Assembly (NCBI GenBank): GCA_003504855.1
Contig: DNZD01000332.1
Coordinates: 1-21,903 of the forward strand
Direction of reading: 5' to 3'
Origin: Cytophagales bacterium
GTDB taxonomy: Bacteria > Bacteroidota > Bacteroidia > Cytophagales > Cyclobacteriaceae
Length of the DNA stretch: 21,903 bases
The position numbers were made by a program, and so were the translations under genes. Numbering within the stretch: the stretch's first letter is position 1; every line of letters begins with the position of its first letter. The notes beneath the pieces are model-generated. The model made no database searches, was not told the DNA's origin, and saw only the letters and a list, made by a program, of their open reading frames with translations. Shown piece by piece: positions 1-6,804 of this stretch.

Positions 1-69
1 ACGGGCAAAGAGCTGATTGCTCTTTTCGAGGTTCTTTACAGCGATACCGATATGTTCTAGCTTTTCCAT
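1..69 (-). CDS. mce: Methylmalonyl-CoA epimerase, N-terminal 23 residues (partial)
   Basis: The gene begins at the ATG read on the minus strand at 69-67 and runs off the left edge. The visible protein starts MEKLEHIGIAVKNLEKSNQL, the typical opening of the vicinal-oxygen-chelate fold of methylmalonyl-CoA epimerase, with His6 in the place of the first metal ligand. The enzyme interconverts the (R) and (S) epimers of methylmalonyl-CoA in propionate and branched-chain amino acid metabolism in the cytoplasm. It is divergent from the iron-sulfur carrier gene, with 126 bases between the two starts. Only 23 codons are visible, so another glyoxalase-fold protein cannot be excluded, but the EHIGIAV opening is characteristic. 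Confidence 0.8.
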   Translation of the reverse strand, partial: MEKLEHIGIAVKNLEKSNQLFAR

Positions 70-94
70 GACGTGGGGTTAGTGGAGTTCTTCT

Positions 95-102
95 TATTTT
101 TG
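95..102 (+). promoter_or_regulatory. Candidate Bacteroidota -7 element before the iron-sulfur carrier gene
   Basis: TATTTTTG matches the Bacteroidota consensus TAnnTTTG exactly and lies 93 bases before the ATG at 196. No TTTG is found at the expected -33 position, so the call rests on one half of the promoter only. The 5' leader would be about 85-90 bases and would contain a weak AT-rich hairpin at 120-134 followed by five T. Confidence 0.35.
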
Positions 103-195
103 CGCAAGGGAGGAAACTTTTGAGCCATTCTCAAGGTTTTTATCTATAAATAGGAGAAACTGCCCATATCCGGCAGAAACAGACCACAAAAGACC

Positions 196-522
196 ATGAT
201 CACCGTAACGGAAAAAGCCAAAGAGAAAATTATTGAGCTTCGTCACCAGGAAGGTCGCGAGCCCAACAACAATATCCGGGTTTCCGTCAAAGGGGGCGGA
301 TGCTCAGGCCTTATGTATGACCTCAATTTTGACGATCAGATTAAGCCTGTAGATCAGGTATTTGAAGACAAGGGCATCAAGATTCTCGTAGACAAGAAAA
401 GCTTGCTGTACCTGCTCGGTACGACCCTCGATTTTTCTGACGGTCTAAACGGTAAAGGCTTTCAGTTCATCAATCCCAATGCATCGCGCACCTGTGGCTG
501 CGGTGAGAGTTTCTCGGTTTGA
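196..522 (+). CDS. A-type iron-sulfur carrier protein (HesB/IscA/ErpA family)
   Basis: This 108-residue cytoplasmic protein is a full-length member of the HesB/IscA family, which receives nascent Fe-S clusters from a scaffold and hands them to apo-proteins. The three cluster-ligating cysteines are present: Cys36 in GGGCSGL and Cys100/Cys102 in the C-terminal CGCGESF motif. The family is normally 105-125 residues, so the gene is complete. The ATG at 196 fits the standard family opening (MITVTEKAKEKI). There is no Shine-Dalgarno sequence, as is usual in Bacteroidota. No isc or suf partner gene lies in the window, so whether it is an IscA, SufA or ErpA cannot be decided. It ends 3 bases from the convergent RidA gene, with no clear terminator between them. 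Confidence 0.92.
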   Translation: MITVTEKAKEKIIELRHQEGREPNNNIRVSVKGGGCSGLMYDLNFDDQIKPVDQVFEDKGIKILVDKKSLLYLLGTTLDFSDGLNGKGFQFINPNASRTCGCGESFSV

Positions 523-525
523 TCC

Positions 526-945
526 TTACGGGATTGCAGCAATACACTTGAGTTCAATCGCGATGGGTGTGGGCAGCGCATTCACCTCCAGCGTGGTTCG
601 GCACGGTTTGTTTCCGGTGAAGTATTCCGCGTAAAGCCGGTTGAACGTCGCAAAATCTTTTTTCATGCTGGTCAGGTATACGGTGACGTCGACGAGGTCA
701 TCCCATTTCGCACCAGAAGCTTCCAGAATCAATTTAACATTCCTGAAAACAGCATGACATTGCATTTCAATATCATAGGATTCAATGTTGCCGGATGGAT
801 CCAATGTAACACCGGGAATCAGTTTTGATCCACGCTGACGCGGGCCAACGCCAGAGAGAAACAGCAAGTTGCCCACGCGACGGGCATGTGGGTATGCACC
901 CACGGGTTCAGGCGCCTGATCGGCATTGATATGTTCGTTGCTCAT
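526..945 (-). CDS. RidA/YjgF family deaminase, 2-aminomuconate-deaminase-like
   Basis: A 139-residue cytoplasmic protein of the RidA (YER057c/UK114) family, whose members hydrolyse enamines and imines as chorismate-mutase-like trimers. The signature arginine is in CRTTLEVNALP (Arg116) and the paired acidic residue is Glu131 in IAIELK. The N-terminal stretch PEPVGAYPHARRVGNLLFLS resembles the subgroup annotated as 2-aminomuconate deaminase of the kynurenine pathway rather than the housekeeping RidA opening; this is a judgement by motif, and no other kynurenine gene is visible here. It is the last gene of a minus-strand operon, starting 7 bases after the DUF4198 gene and behind the Xaa-Pro aminopeptidase. 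Confidence 0.85.
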   Translation of the reverse strand: MSNEHINADQAPEPVGAYPHARRVGNLLFLSGVGPRQRGSKLIPGVTLDPSGNIESYDIEMQCHAVFRNVKLILEASGAKWDDLVDVTVYLTSMKKDFATFNRLYAEYFTGNKPCRTTLEVNALPTPIAIELKCIAAIP

Positions 946-952
946 GACTTAT

Positions 953-1750
953 TTACTTGGTTATCCCGAATACCAGGCTGGCCCATTGACTCTGGTAGTC
1001 AGCCCCATCACTTTCTGACGGAATCATCTTTACCGCACTCACCATCCAGGGTCCGGAGGTGCTGATCGGAAATCGGATGGTTCCGTCATTTTCCGTATAG
1101 ATATTTTGTAAGAAGGTTCTGTTGCCCACATAATTCCAAACCTTCACCAATGTGTGCGGAGCTGGTTTGTTTTCCCATAGTACCCTACAGTCGAGATAAT
1201 CTCCCGGCTTGAGGGTATAGGGATTTGCCAACGGCATGATCTCATACCGAAATCCCAAACGTTTCTTGTAGGTGTCGTCCACAACAGGCCCGGCCTGCAC
1301 CATTACCTTGGCATATCGCTTGTAAAATTCCCTCGATGACTTATCCAGCTTATTTTCTTTTTTCCTGAGCTCCAAGATGTTCTCCATGCCGTCCTCCTTC
1401 AGGTACTCGTTGAATTTCTCCGCTTCCAGTTCGAGGTAAGCAAAGTTGCTTTCCAGACCAATCACATAGGTACCCGGCTTATCCAACACCGTGGTTAAAT
1501 TCTTCGATTTTGTCTTCTGCACGGCCCCCTCCATCTTCTTTATCCCGGTGGCATGCACAAGTTGTACCTGTTCAACCTTGTGACGATTCATGTCCCAGCT
1601 CTCTCCGGTAAAATTCTCTCCTACCTTAAAGTCAATGGTCATCGTCTCACCTACGTTATACCGGTATTTGGATGGCTGCAGCCAAAATTCATGCGACTGA
1701 GCCAGACTGATGAAAGCAAAAACAAAAATCAATGTTATAACCTTCTTCAT
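953..1750 (-). CDS. Exported DUF4198 family protein
   Basis: This 265-residue protein carries a signal peptide (residues 1-19) followed by HEFWLQPSKYRYNVGE, the hallmark opening of DUF4198. Family members are exported, beta-rich proteins often found near metal uptake genes; their function is not settled. The C-terminal half (about 175-260) has the immunoglobulin-like section typical of the family, with DYLDCRVLWENKP followed by a TENDGTIRFPI strand pair. A signal peptidase I site Ala17-Gln18-Ser19 would leave His20 as the mature N-terminal residue. The gene is the middle member of a tight minus-strand operon, 3 bases after the aminopeptidase gene and 7 before the RidA gene. No metal transporter or TonB receptor neighbours it, so a metal role is inference only. 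Confidence 0.8.
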   Translation of the reverse strand: MKKVITLIFVFAFISLAQSHEFWLQPSKYRYNVGETMTIDFKVGENFTGESWDMNRHKVEQVQLVHATGIKKMEGAVQKTKSKNLTTVLDKPGTYVIGLESNFAYLELEAEKFNEYLKEDGMENILELRKKENKLDKSSREFYKRYAKVMVQAGPVVDDTYKKRLGFRYEIMPLANPYTLKPGDYLDCRVLWENKPAPHTLVKVWNYVGNRTFLQNIYTENDGTIRFPISTSGPWMVSAVKMIPSESDGADYQSQWASLVFGITK

Positions 1751-1753
1751 GAC

Positions 1754-3055
1754 CTACTTTTTGGTGTTCATGATGGATTCAATTTCATCGGCCTCAATGG
1801 GAATATTACGTGTGAGGTCCAGAACCCCTTTCTTCAAAATGACAACATTATTCTCCAGCCTTACACCAAAGCCCTCTTCCTTAATGTAAATACCTGGTTC
1901 CACGGTCCACAAAGAACCAATGGCCATCTTGGCATGCATATTTCCCACATCGTGCACGTCAAGGCCCAACATGTGCGAAGTGCCGTGGTAGTAATACTTG
2001 CGAAACGCTTCCTGACCAGGACGCTGACGCCTGATGTCATCCCTGCTTATCAACTTCAAGCCCAGCAGTTCACGCTCCATTATTTTTTCCACCTCACGGT
2101 GGTAGTCAAAATAAACCAGGTGTGACGACATTAACTTGATGGCTTCCTGATGAACGCGAAGCACTGCGTTATACACTTCTTTCTGGCGCTTGGTGAATTT
2201 TCCGCTCACGGGAATAGTCCGTGTGAGGTCGGCATTGTAGTTTCCATATTCAGCTGCTGCATCAATCAACAGAAGATCTCCCGCCTTACAGGGCCGGCTG
2301 TTCTCAATGTAATGAAGCACGGTGTTGTTAACGCCAGAGGCAATGATGGGATTGTAGGCGTGTCCCCGTGAGCCATTGCGCACAAACTCATGTATATATT
2401 CGGCCTCCACTTCATTTTCATATACACCGGGTTTCAAAAACTTAAGCACCCGCAGAAAAGCTTTGCCGGTTATATCAACGGCCTTTTGCATCAATTCTAT
2501 TTCGGCAGGTTGTTTAATGGTGCGCAATGCGGCCATCAGGGGCGCAAGTCGTTGATAATTATGCAAGGGGTACTTTTCCTTGCACCACGAAATGAATCGG
2601 GCATCCCGCGTTTCCACCACCACATCGGCCCGATAGTGCTCATTGGTATTCAGGTAAACATGCTCCACACCACCCATGGCCATCATATGATGAAACCACT
2701 TGTGAAAATCTGACAACCACAACACTGTATCGATGCCAGAAACGGCGCGTGCCTCCTCCCGGCTTAATTTATGCCCTTCCCATTTCTCCAGTAATTCGTT
2801 GGGTTCACGAACAAAGAGTATTTCACGAAAACGTTTTTCCGGGAAATCCGGGCAAATCACCAGCATACTTTCTTCCTGGTTGACACCGGTGAGATAAAAT
2901 AAATCGCTGTTCTGACGAAAGGACAACGTACCATCAGCCGTGGTGGGCATGATATCGTTGGCATTCAGGACGGCCAGTGATCCTGGCTTTAGTTCCTTCA
3001 CCAGGCGTTTGCGGTTATTCACAAAAAGATCGTTCGCGATGGGTGTGTATCTCAT
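1754..3055 (-). CDS. pepP: Xaa-Pro aminopeptidase (aminopeptidase P, M24B family)
   Basis: A 433-residue protein with the two-domain layout of aminopeptidase P: an N-terminal creatinase-like domain (about 1-170) and a pita-bread catalytic domain (about 175-425). The five dinuclear metal ligands are all visible: Asp265 and Asp276 in the IDAAAEYGNYNADLTRT segment, His361 in HGTSHMLGLDVHDVG, Glu386 in VEPGIY and Glu401 in RLENNV; His357 and His368 complete the active site. The enzyme removes an N-terminal residue that precedes proline. There is no signal peptide, so it is cytoplasmic. The ATG at 3055 is the only sensible start. It is first in a three-gene minus-strand operon with the DUF4198 and RidA genes, and divergent from the fucosidase gene with 48 bases between starts. 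Confidence 0.95.
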   Translation of the reverse strand: MRYTPIANDLFVNNRKRLVKELKPGSLAVLNANDIMPTTADGTLSFRQNSDLFYLTGVNQEESMLVICPDFPEKRFREILFVREPNELLEKWEGHKLSREEARAVSGIDTVLWLSDFHKWFHHMMAMGGVEHVYLNTNEHYRADVVVETRDARFISWCKEKYPLHNYQRLAPLMAALRTIKQPAEIELMQKAVDITGKAFLRVLKFLKPGVYENEVEAEYIHEFVRNGSRGHAYNPIIASGVNNTVLHYIENSRPCKAGDLLLIDAAAEYGNYNADLTRTIPVSGKFTKRQKEVYNAVLRVHQEAIKLMSSHLVYFDYHREVEKIMERELLGLKLISRDDIRRQRPGQEAFRKYYYHGTSHMLGLDVHDVGNMHAKMAIGSLWTVEPGIYIKEEGFGVRLENNVVILKKGVLDLTRNIPIEADEIESIMNTKK

Positions 3056-3103
3056 GGGGATTCTCTAATTTTCTTGTCACGCAATTTAAAAGAAAACCAC
3101 GCC

Positions 3104-4438
3104 ATGACAACGACCCCGATCTCCCGCAATTATCTAAAAACCCTTACCCTGTGTCTATGCGTAATTGCGCTGGGCTTCTCCAGAAACCTGGATGCGCAAC
3201 CATATCAGCCGAGCGCCGAAAACATGAAATCCAGGGCCTGGTTTCAGGAAGCCCGATTCGGACTATTCATTCATTGGGGCGTTTACAGTATTCTTGGCGA
3301 CGGGGAATGGGTGATGAACAATCAACAGATTCCCATCAGTACCTACGAAAAACTACCGGGCGCATTCAATCCTTCTCAGTTCGATGCAAAAGCCATTGTT
3401 CAAATGGCCAAGGATGCCGGCATGAAGTATATCACCTTCACCAGCAAGCACCACGATGGTTTCTCCATGTTTGATTCAAAAGTTTCCGACTATACCATCG
3501 TCAAAAAAACCCCCTTTGGCAGAGATGTTGTAAAGGAGCTGGCCGAAGAATGTCAGAAGGAAGGCATCAAACTGTTCCTGTACCATTCACAACTGGACTG
3601 GCACCATCCCGATTATTTTCCGCGAGGATTTACCGGAGGCTCCTACACCGGCCGGGAGGAGAAGGGTGATATGAACAAATACCTGGACTACATGGATGCG
3701 CAACTCACGGAACTTCTCACCAACTATGGGCCGATAGGTGGGATCTGGTTCGACGGCATGTGGGATAAGAAGGATGCTGAATGGCGGTTGCGAAAAACCT
3801 ATGATATGATTCACCGGCTGCAGCCAGCGGCCATGGTGGGTAGTAACCACCACCTGATGCCTTTCGAAGGCGAAGACTTTCAAATGTTTGAGAAAGACTT
3901 GCCTGGCAACAACACCACGGGTTTTGCGCCTGAGCAAAAAATCGGTGACCTGCCGCGTGAAACCTGTGAAACCATTAACAACAGTTGGGGCTTTGATTTG
4001 CGCGACAACCACAACAAAAGCTATAAGGACCTCGTGCAATACCTGGTGAAGGCCGCGGGATATGATGCTAATTTTCTGTTGAATGTAGGTCCGATGTCCA
4101 ATGGTAAAATTCAACCCGAGCATGTTGGGCTATTGAAACAAATCGGGGAATGGACCCGCACCCATGGAGAAACCATTTATGGAACACACGGCGGACCGTT
4201 GACCCCGAGGACGTGGGGTGTTACCACACAACGAGGAAATCAGGTGTACGTGCATATCCTCAACTGGCCTGACGAATCCCTTACCCTGCCAAAGTTCGGC
4301 AAGAAAGTTACCAAGGTCACTTTATTCCACGATAAGTCGCCAATCAAATTCGTTGCCAACGACTTCGGAGTAACATTTAAAGTAGATGGAGCTAAGCGAA
4401 ACGACGTGGATACCATCGTGGTACTTACCGTAGAGTAG
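3104..4438 (+). CDS. Exported alpha-L-fucosidase, glycoside hydrolase family 29
   Basis: From the ATG at 3104 the protein is 444 residues with a signal peptide (about 1-31, ending LDAQ). An upstream in-frame TTG at 3074 would add ten residues ahead of the signal peptide and is less likely. The catalytic barrel shows the GH29 hallmarks: RFGLFIHWG (51-59) with the substrate-binding His57-Trp58, SKHHDGF (114-120) with His116-His117, and IWFDGMWD with Asp217 as the expected nucleophile. A C-terminal beta-sandwich occupies about 360-444. The enzyme would release alpha-L-fucose from glycans in the periplasm or outside the cell by a retaining mechanism. Its stop codon directly abuts the start of a small protein gene, suggesting co-translation. 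No fucose transporter or catabolic gene is in the window, so it is a stand-alone glycosidase here. Confidence 0.93.
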   Translation: MTTTPISRNYLKTLTLCLCVIALGFSRNLDAQPYQPSAENMKSRAWFQEARFGLFIHWGVYSILGDGEWVMNNQQIPISTYEKLPGAFNPSQFDAKAIVQMAKDAGMKYITFTSKHHDGFSMFDSKVSDYTIVKKTPFGRDVVKELAEECQKEGIKLFLYHSQLDWHHPDYFPRGFTGGSYTGREEKGDMNKYLDYMDAQLTELLTNYGPIGGIWFDGMWDKKDAEWRLRKTYDMIHRLQPAAMVGSNHHLMPFEGEDFQMFEKDLPGNNTTGFAPEQKIGDLPRETCETINNSWGFDLRDNHNKSYKDLVQYLVKAAGYDANFLLNVGPMSNGKIQPEHVGLLKQIGEWTRTHGETIYGTHGGPLTPRTWGVTTQRGNQVYVHILNWPDESLTLPKFGKKVTKVTLFHDKSPIKFVANDFGVTFKVDGAKRNDVDTIVVLTVE

Positions 4439-4732
4439 ATGACCTTTCAGGAATTTAAGAAGTCACTTCAGGACCCCCAGCCTCCAGACTTGTCGCCGCT
4501 GCTGGTAAGCCTGTGGTGGGATGGAAAAAACAAGTGGGACCAGGCACATGATGTTGCTCAGGATATTGAGAGCCCAGCGGGATCGTGGGTACATGCCTAC
4601 CTGCACAGGCGGGAAGGCGACCTGGGCAATGCCGCTTACTGGTACAGACGTGCTGGTAAGTCGATGCCATCAAGTACCCTGGAAGCCGAATGGGCAGACC
4701 TTGTCAACTACTTCCTGCAGGAAAAAAAATAA
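4439..4732 (+). CDS. Small conserved protein of unknown function, coupled to the fucosidase
   Basis: This 97-residue soluble protein has no signal peptide or membrane segment. It is rich in tryptophan and aromatics, with LWWDGKNKWDQAHDVAQDI (about 25-43) followed by SWVHAYLHRREGDLGNAAYWYRRAG (split by eye into two helices, about 49-60 and 61-73). The alternating helices resemble a single degenerate tetratricopeptide-like hairpin. The WVHAYLHRREGD and AAYWYRRAG segments look like those of small proteins found across Bacteroidota and other phyla without an assigned role; that recollection was not checked. The ATG at 4439 follows the fucosidase TAG (4436-4438) with no gap, so translation is probably coupled by re-initiation. 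It ends inside the left arm of a terminator. The function is unknown. Confidence 0.75.
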   Translation: MTFQEFKKSLQDPQPPDLSPLLVSLWWDGKNKWDQAHDVAQDIESPAGSWVHAYLHRREGDLGNAAYWYRRAGKSMPSSTLEAEWADLVNYFLQEKK

Positions 4733-4756
4733 GCCGGCGCGTTGAGCCCCGGCTTA
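4722..4756. terminator. Bidirectional intrinsic terminator between convergent genes
   Basis: TAAGCCGG (4730-4737) pairs perfectly with CCGGCTTA (4749-4756) across an 11-base loop. Read on the minus strand the hairpin is followed by eight T (the complement of 4722-4729), which is a good terminator for the DinB-like gene. Read on the plus strand it is followed by a looser T-rich stretch (TTTT at 4765-4768) and would serve the small protein gene, whose stop codon forms part of the stem. Confidence 0.75.
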
Positions 4757-4776
4757 CTAAGCATTTTATCTCAATT

Positions 4777-5379
4777 TCACTTCTTGGGAAAGGAGGCATT
4801 TGCCATGACTTCCTCCATCTGCTTTACATGCCGGGTAGTATGTCCTGACATAAACAGAATAACCTGATAGGCATCAACAATCCCGAATGGCGTCTGGGCA
4901 TACCGGTTGCGCAAATCCTCCTGGGTATCCTTCACGAACGCTATATGACTGTCGCGCTTAGTCATAAATTCACGGATAGAGCCATCCGCCGAACCAAACT
5001 TGTTGGCAGGCGTCAGCGCTTCACTGGTCTTCACCTTGCGCTCCCGGCTTGACACCCCGGCAAGGATGCCTGCATCATCTACTTTCACTTCTCCTCTTCG
5101 GGACGGATCTGCAGGCTGCTTCATGGCTCCTTCCAACATACTCCATATGGCAGACTCAGAAACGGCGATATGCTCGGCCACTTCTGCAACGGACCAGGAA
5201 TCCGGTGTCGCTTTGTAATTCATTTGTGCTTCCGTCAGTCCCTTGGTGGCCTTGGTGAATTGATCGCGAGATAACTTGAGTTGCTCAAGCGCGGCTTTTC
5301 GCTCATCCGCTGTAATCGTAGCATCCGGCGAACGAAAGCTCACCAGGGCAAGCAAGAAGAAGGGTAATAGTTTTTTCAT
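4777..5379 (-). CDS. Exported DinB-like (DUF664/DinB_2) four-helix protein
   Basis: A 200-residue protein with a short N-terminal signal peptide (MKKLLPFFLLALVSFRS) followed by a four-helix DinB-like domain. The usual metal-binding triad is present: His70 in VAEHIAVSE, and His180 and His184 in SGHTTRHVKQMEEV. Family members bind a divalent metal and include bacillithiol- and mycothiol-dependent transferases as well as many of unknown role; the substrate cannot be told here. Export is less common in the family but recurs in Bacteroidota. The gene lies 28 bases downstream of the YCII gene on the same strand, so both are probably one transcript, ending at the strong hairpin at 4722-4756. Confidence 0.85.
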   Translation of the reverse strand: MKKLLPFFLLALVSFRSPDATITADERKAALEQLKLSRDQFTKATKGLTEAQMNYKATPDSWSVAEVAEHIAVSESAIWSMLEGAMKQPADPSRRGEVKVDDAGILAGVSSRERKVKTSEALTPANKFGSADGSIREFMTKRDSHIAFVKDTQEDLRNRYAQTPFGIVDAYQVILFMSGHTTRHVKQMEEVMANASFPKK

Positions 5380-5407
5380 TGTATTGAGTTATTTGGTTTG
5401 CATGTTA

Positions 5408-5740
5408 TTACATATCCGCCACTTTACGGACTTCCACCGTCCCGTTGAACTCCAGATCCGGACAATCTTTGGCGATACGAACCGCTTCGTCCATATCAGC
5501 GACCTTTAGGATGAAGAATCCACCCATGATGTCTTTCGCCTCTGTAAACGGTCCATCAGTCACCGACTTATTCTTGCCGGCTACCCACTTTCCTCCAGGT
5601 ATCAAGGGTTCTCCCGTCAGGTATTTTCCTTCTTTGCTGAGCCGGTCCACCCAGTCCAGCCATTTCTGCATGTGCTTCTGCATGATTTCCGGTGAAGGTG
5701 AATTGAGGCCACCGCGAAAGAGTAAGGCAAATTTCTCCAT
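5408..5740 (-). CDS. YCII-related (DGPF domain) family protein
   Basis: A 110-residue cytoplasmic protein of the YCII/DGPF family with the defining motif DGPFTEAK at 62-69 and the typical opening MEKFALLFRGG. The fold is a ferredoxin-like dimer; the exact activity is unknown. Such proteins are often encoded with ECF sigma factors or DinB-like proteins; here the DinB-like gene follows in the same direction 28 bases later, but no sigma factor gene is present. The ATG at 5740 gives the standard length. The 85 bases upstream hold only a poor -7 match (TATATTCA on the minus strand), so its promoter is not identified. Confidence 0.9.
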   Translation of the reverse strand: MEKFALLFRGGLNSPSPEIMQKHMQKWLDWVDRLSKEGKYLTGEPLIPGGKWVAGKNKSVTDGPFTEAKDIMGGFFILKVADMDEAVRIAKDCPDLEFNGTVEVRKVADM

Positions 5741-5825
5741 AATGTCGATTTTTAAGGGGTTATGAATATACTAAAAGACGCCCCACTTACTTCAATCCGG
5801 ACAAGCAATCACGGAAATAATTGCC

Positions 5826-6773
5826 TTAATGATGGTCCCCCTCCTCACGTGAAAAATTCGCCTTTTTCCACAATGCCAATTCGTCGGCGCGGATCTTTAG
5901 TTCTTCTGCCGTGGGTTGCCGATCCATCCATTTGTTAAGGTCCGGTTGCCCCGCATCCACCCAGGCCGTAAACCACAAGTCTGCTGTCGCCTTTACACTC
6001 GCCCGGATTCTGCGTTCCACCATGCCCGATAGGTGTTCATGGTACTTGCGGGAAAACGCCAGATCATAAACCCTGATGGTTTGTTTTCCTTTGGTTTCAT
6101 AACTGAACCGCGTGAGCTGAACGGCCGCGAGTTCACGCTCACGACGCAGCACCGAATCAACAGCCAGATGAGATTCTTCAATTACCTTCCAGATCATATC
6201 GGTTGGGTTATCCACATAGGAAGCGGGTCCGACATAAAAGTCATAGTTATTGAAAAACAATTCAGGCAGTCGTGATTCCCAGAGACCATGGATACCCGTC
6301 TGCCCAGTCAACTGACCATTGTAGTTGCGGGTGGTGTGCAGGGGCACATGGGCGTCACCTACATAGTGTCCCAGTTCTGCCGAAACCTTGAGGATGCGGG
6401 CGGGATCATTTAGCATAAACGCCTCCCGGAGCCGGTAATACATACTCACCACATGCCAGGGCACAATGCCGTGCTTCGACAGTGAATCTTCGCCGAACCG
6501 CTCCACGGCTGCTGACCAATGCTTTGGTAGTGTGTCCGTATACGCGTCCAGATCAATAAAATGACGAGGCGCTTCCGCGGCGACTGCATATCGGCGTTCA
6601 TCCGGATGGGTTGAGGTTTCAATCAGGTAACGGATGTTCTTCTTATAAAAGCCTGACATCTCAACAGGCAGGCAGAAGACAGCCAACCGGTTGATTTGTT
6701 GATGACCAAAAAATCCCCATCCGGGGGATATATAAATGCATAGAACCAAAAGTACTTTCAGACCTCGCGTCAT
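5826..6773 (-). CDS. Exported zinc phospholipase C / S1-P1 nuclease-like hydrolase
   Basis: From the ATG at 6773 the protein is 315 residues; the reading frame extends 22 codons further upstream, but this start gives a proper signal peptide (MTRGLKVLLVLCIYISPG). Cleavage would expose Trp19 in WGFFGH, and Trp19 and His24 have the same spacing as the Trp1 and His6 zinc ligands of P1 nuclease. The remaining ligand pattern is visible: Asp58, His71, then His136-x3-Asp140-x5-His146 and His162-x3-Glu166. Glu in the last position follows Bacillus cereus phospholipase C rather than P1 nuclease, which has Asp. The enzyme is therefore a trinuclear zinc phosphodiesterase acting outside the cytoplasm; phospholipid or nucleic acid as substrate cannot be separated from sequence. 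It is divergent from the M1 peptidase gene with only 31 bases between the starts. Confidence 0.87.
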   Translation of the reverse strand: MTRGLKVLLVLCIYISPGWGFFGHQQINRLAVFCLPVEMSGFYKKNIRYLIETSTHPDERRYAVAAEAPRHFIDLDAYTDTLPKHWSAAVERFGEDSLSKHGIVPWHVVSMYYRLREAFMLNDPARILKVSAELGHYVGDAHVPLHTTRNYNGQLTGQTGIHGLWESRLPELFFNNYDFYVGPASYVDNPTDMIWKVIEESHLAVDSVLRRERELAAVQLTRFSYETKGKQTIRVYDLAFSRKYHEHLSGMVERRIRASVKATADLWFTAWVDAGQPDLNKWMDRQPTAEELKIRADELALWKKANFSREEGDHH

Positions 6774-6786
6774 CGGGCTATCTTTT
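6756..6786 (+). promoter_or_regulatory. Candidate promoter of the M1 aminopeptidase gene
   Basis: TTTC (6756-6759), a 19-base spacer, and TATCTTTT (6779-6786) match the Bacteroidota pattern TTTG-N19-TAnnTTTG with one mismatch in each half. The site lies 18 bases before the ATG at 6805 and overlaps the start codon region of the divergent phospholipase-like gene. Confidence 0.4.
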
Positions 6787-6804
6787 ACCCGTAAAATATT
6801 CATC

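Noticed and set aside
118..142. Hairpin TTGAG/CTCAA followed by five T
   Set aside because: The stem is short and AT-rich, and no plus-strand gene ends upstream; it could at most be a weak attenuator in the leader of the iron-sulfur carrier gene.
1553..2125. Open frame of 190 codons on the plus strand
   Set aside because: It runs antisense across the junction of the DUF4198 and aminopeptidase P genes and shows no family features.
3074..3103. TTG start adding ten residues to the fucosidase
   Set aside because: The ATG at 3104 gives a normal signal peptide; the longer form would put charged residues in front of it.
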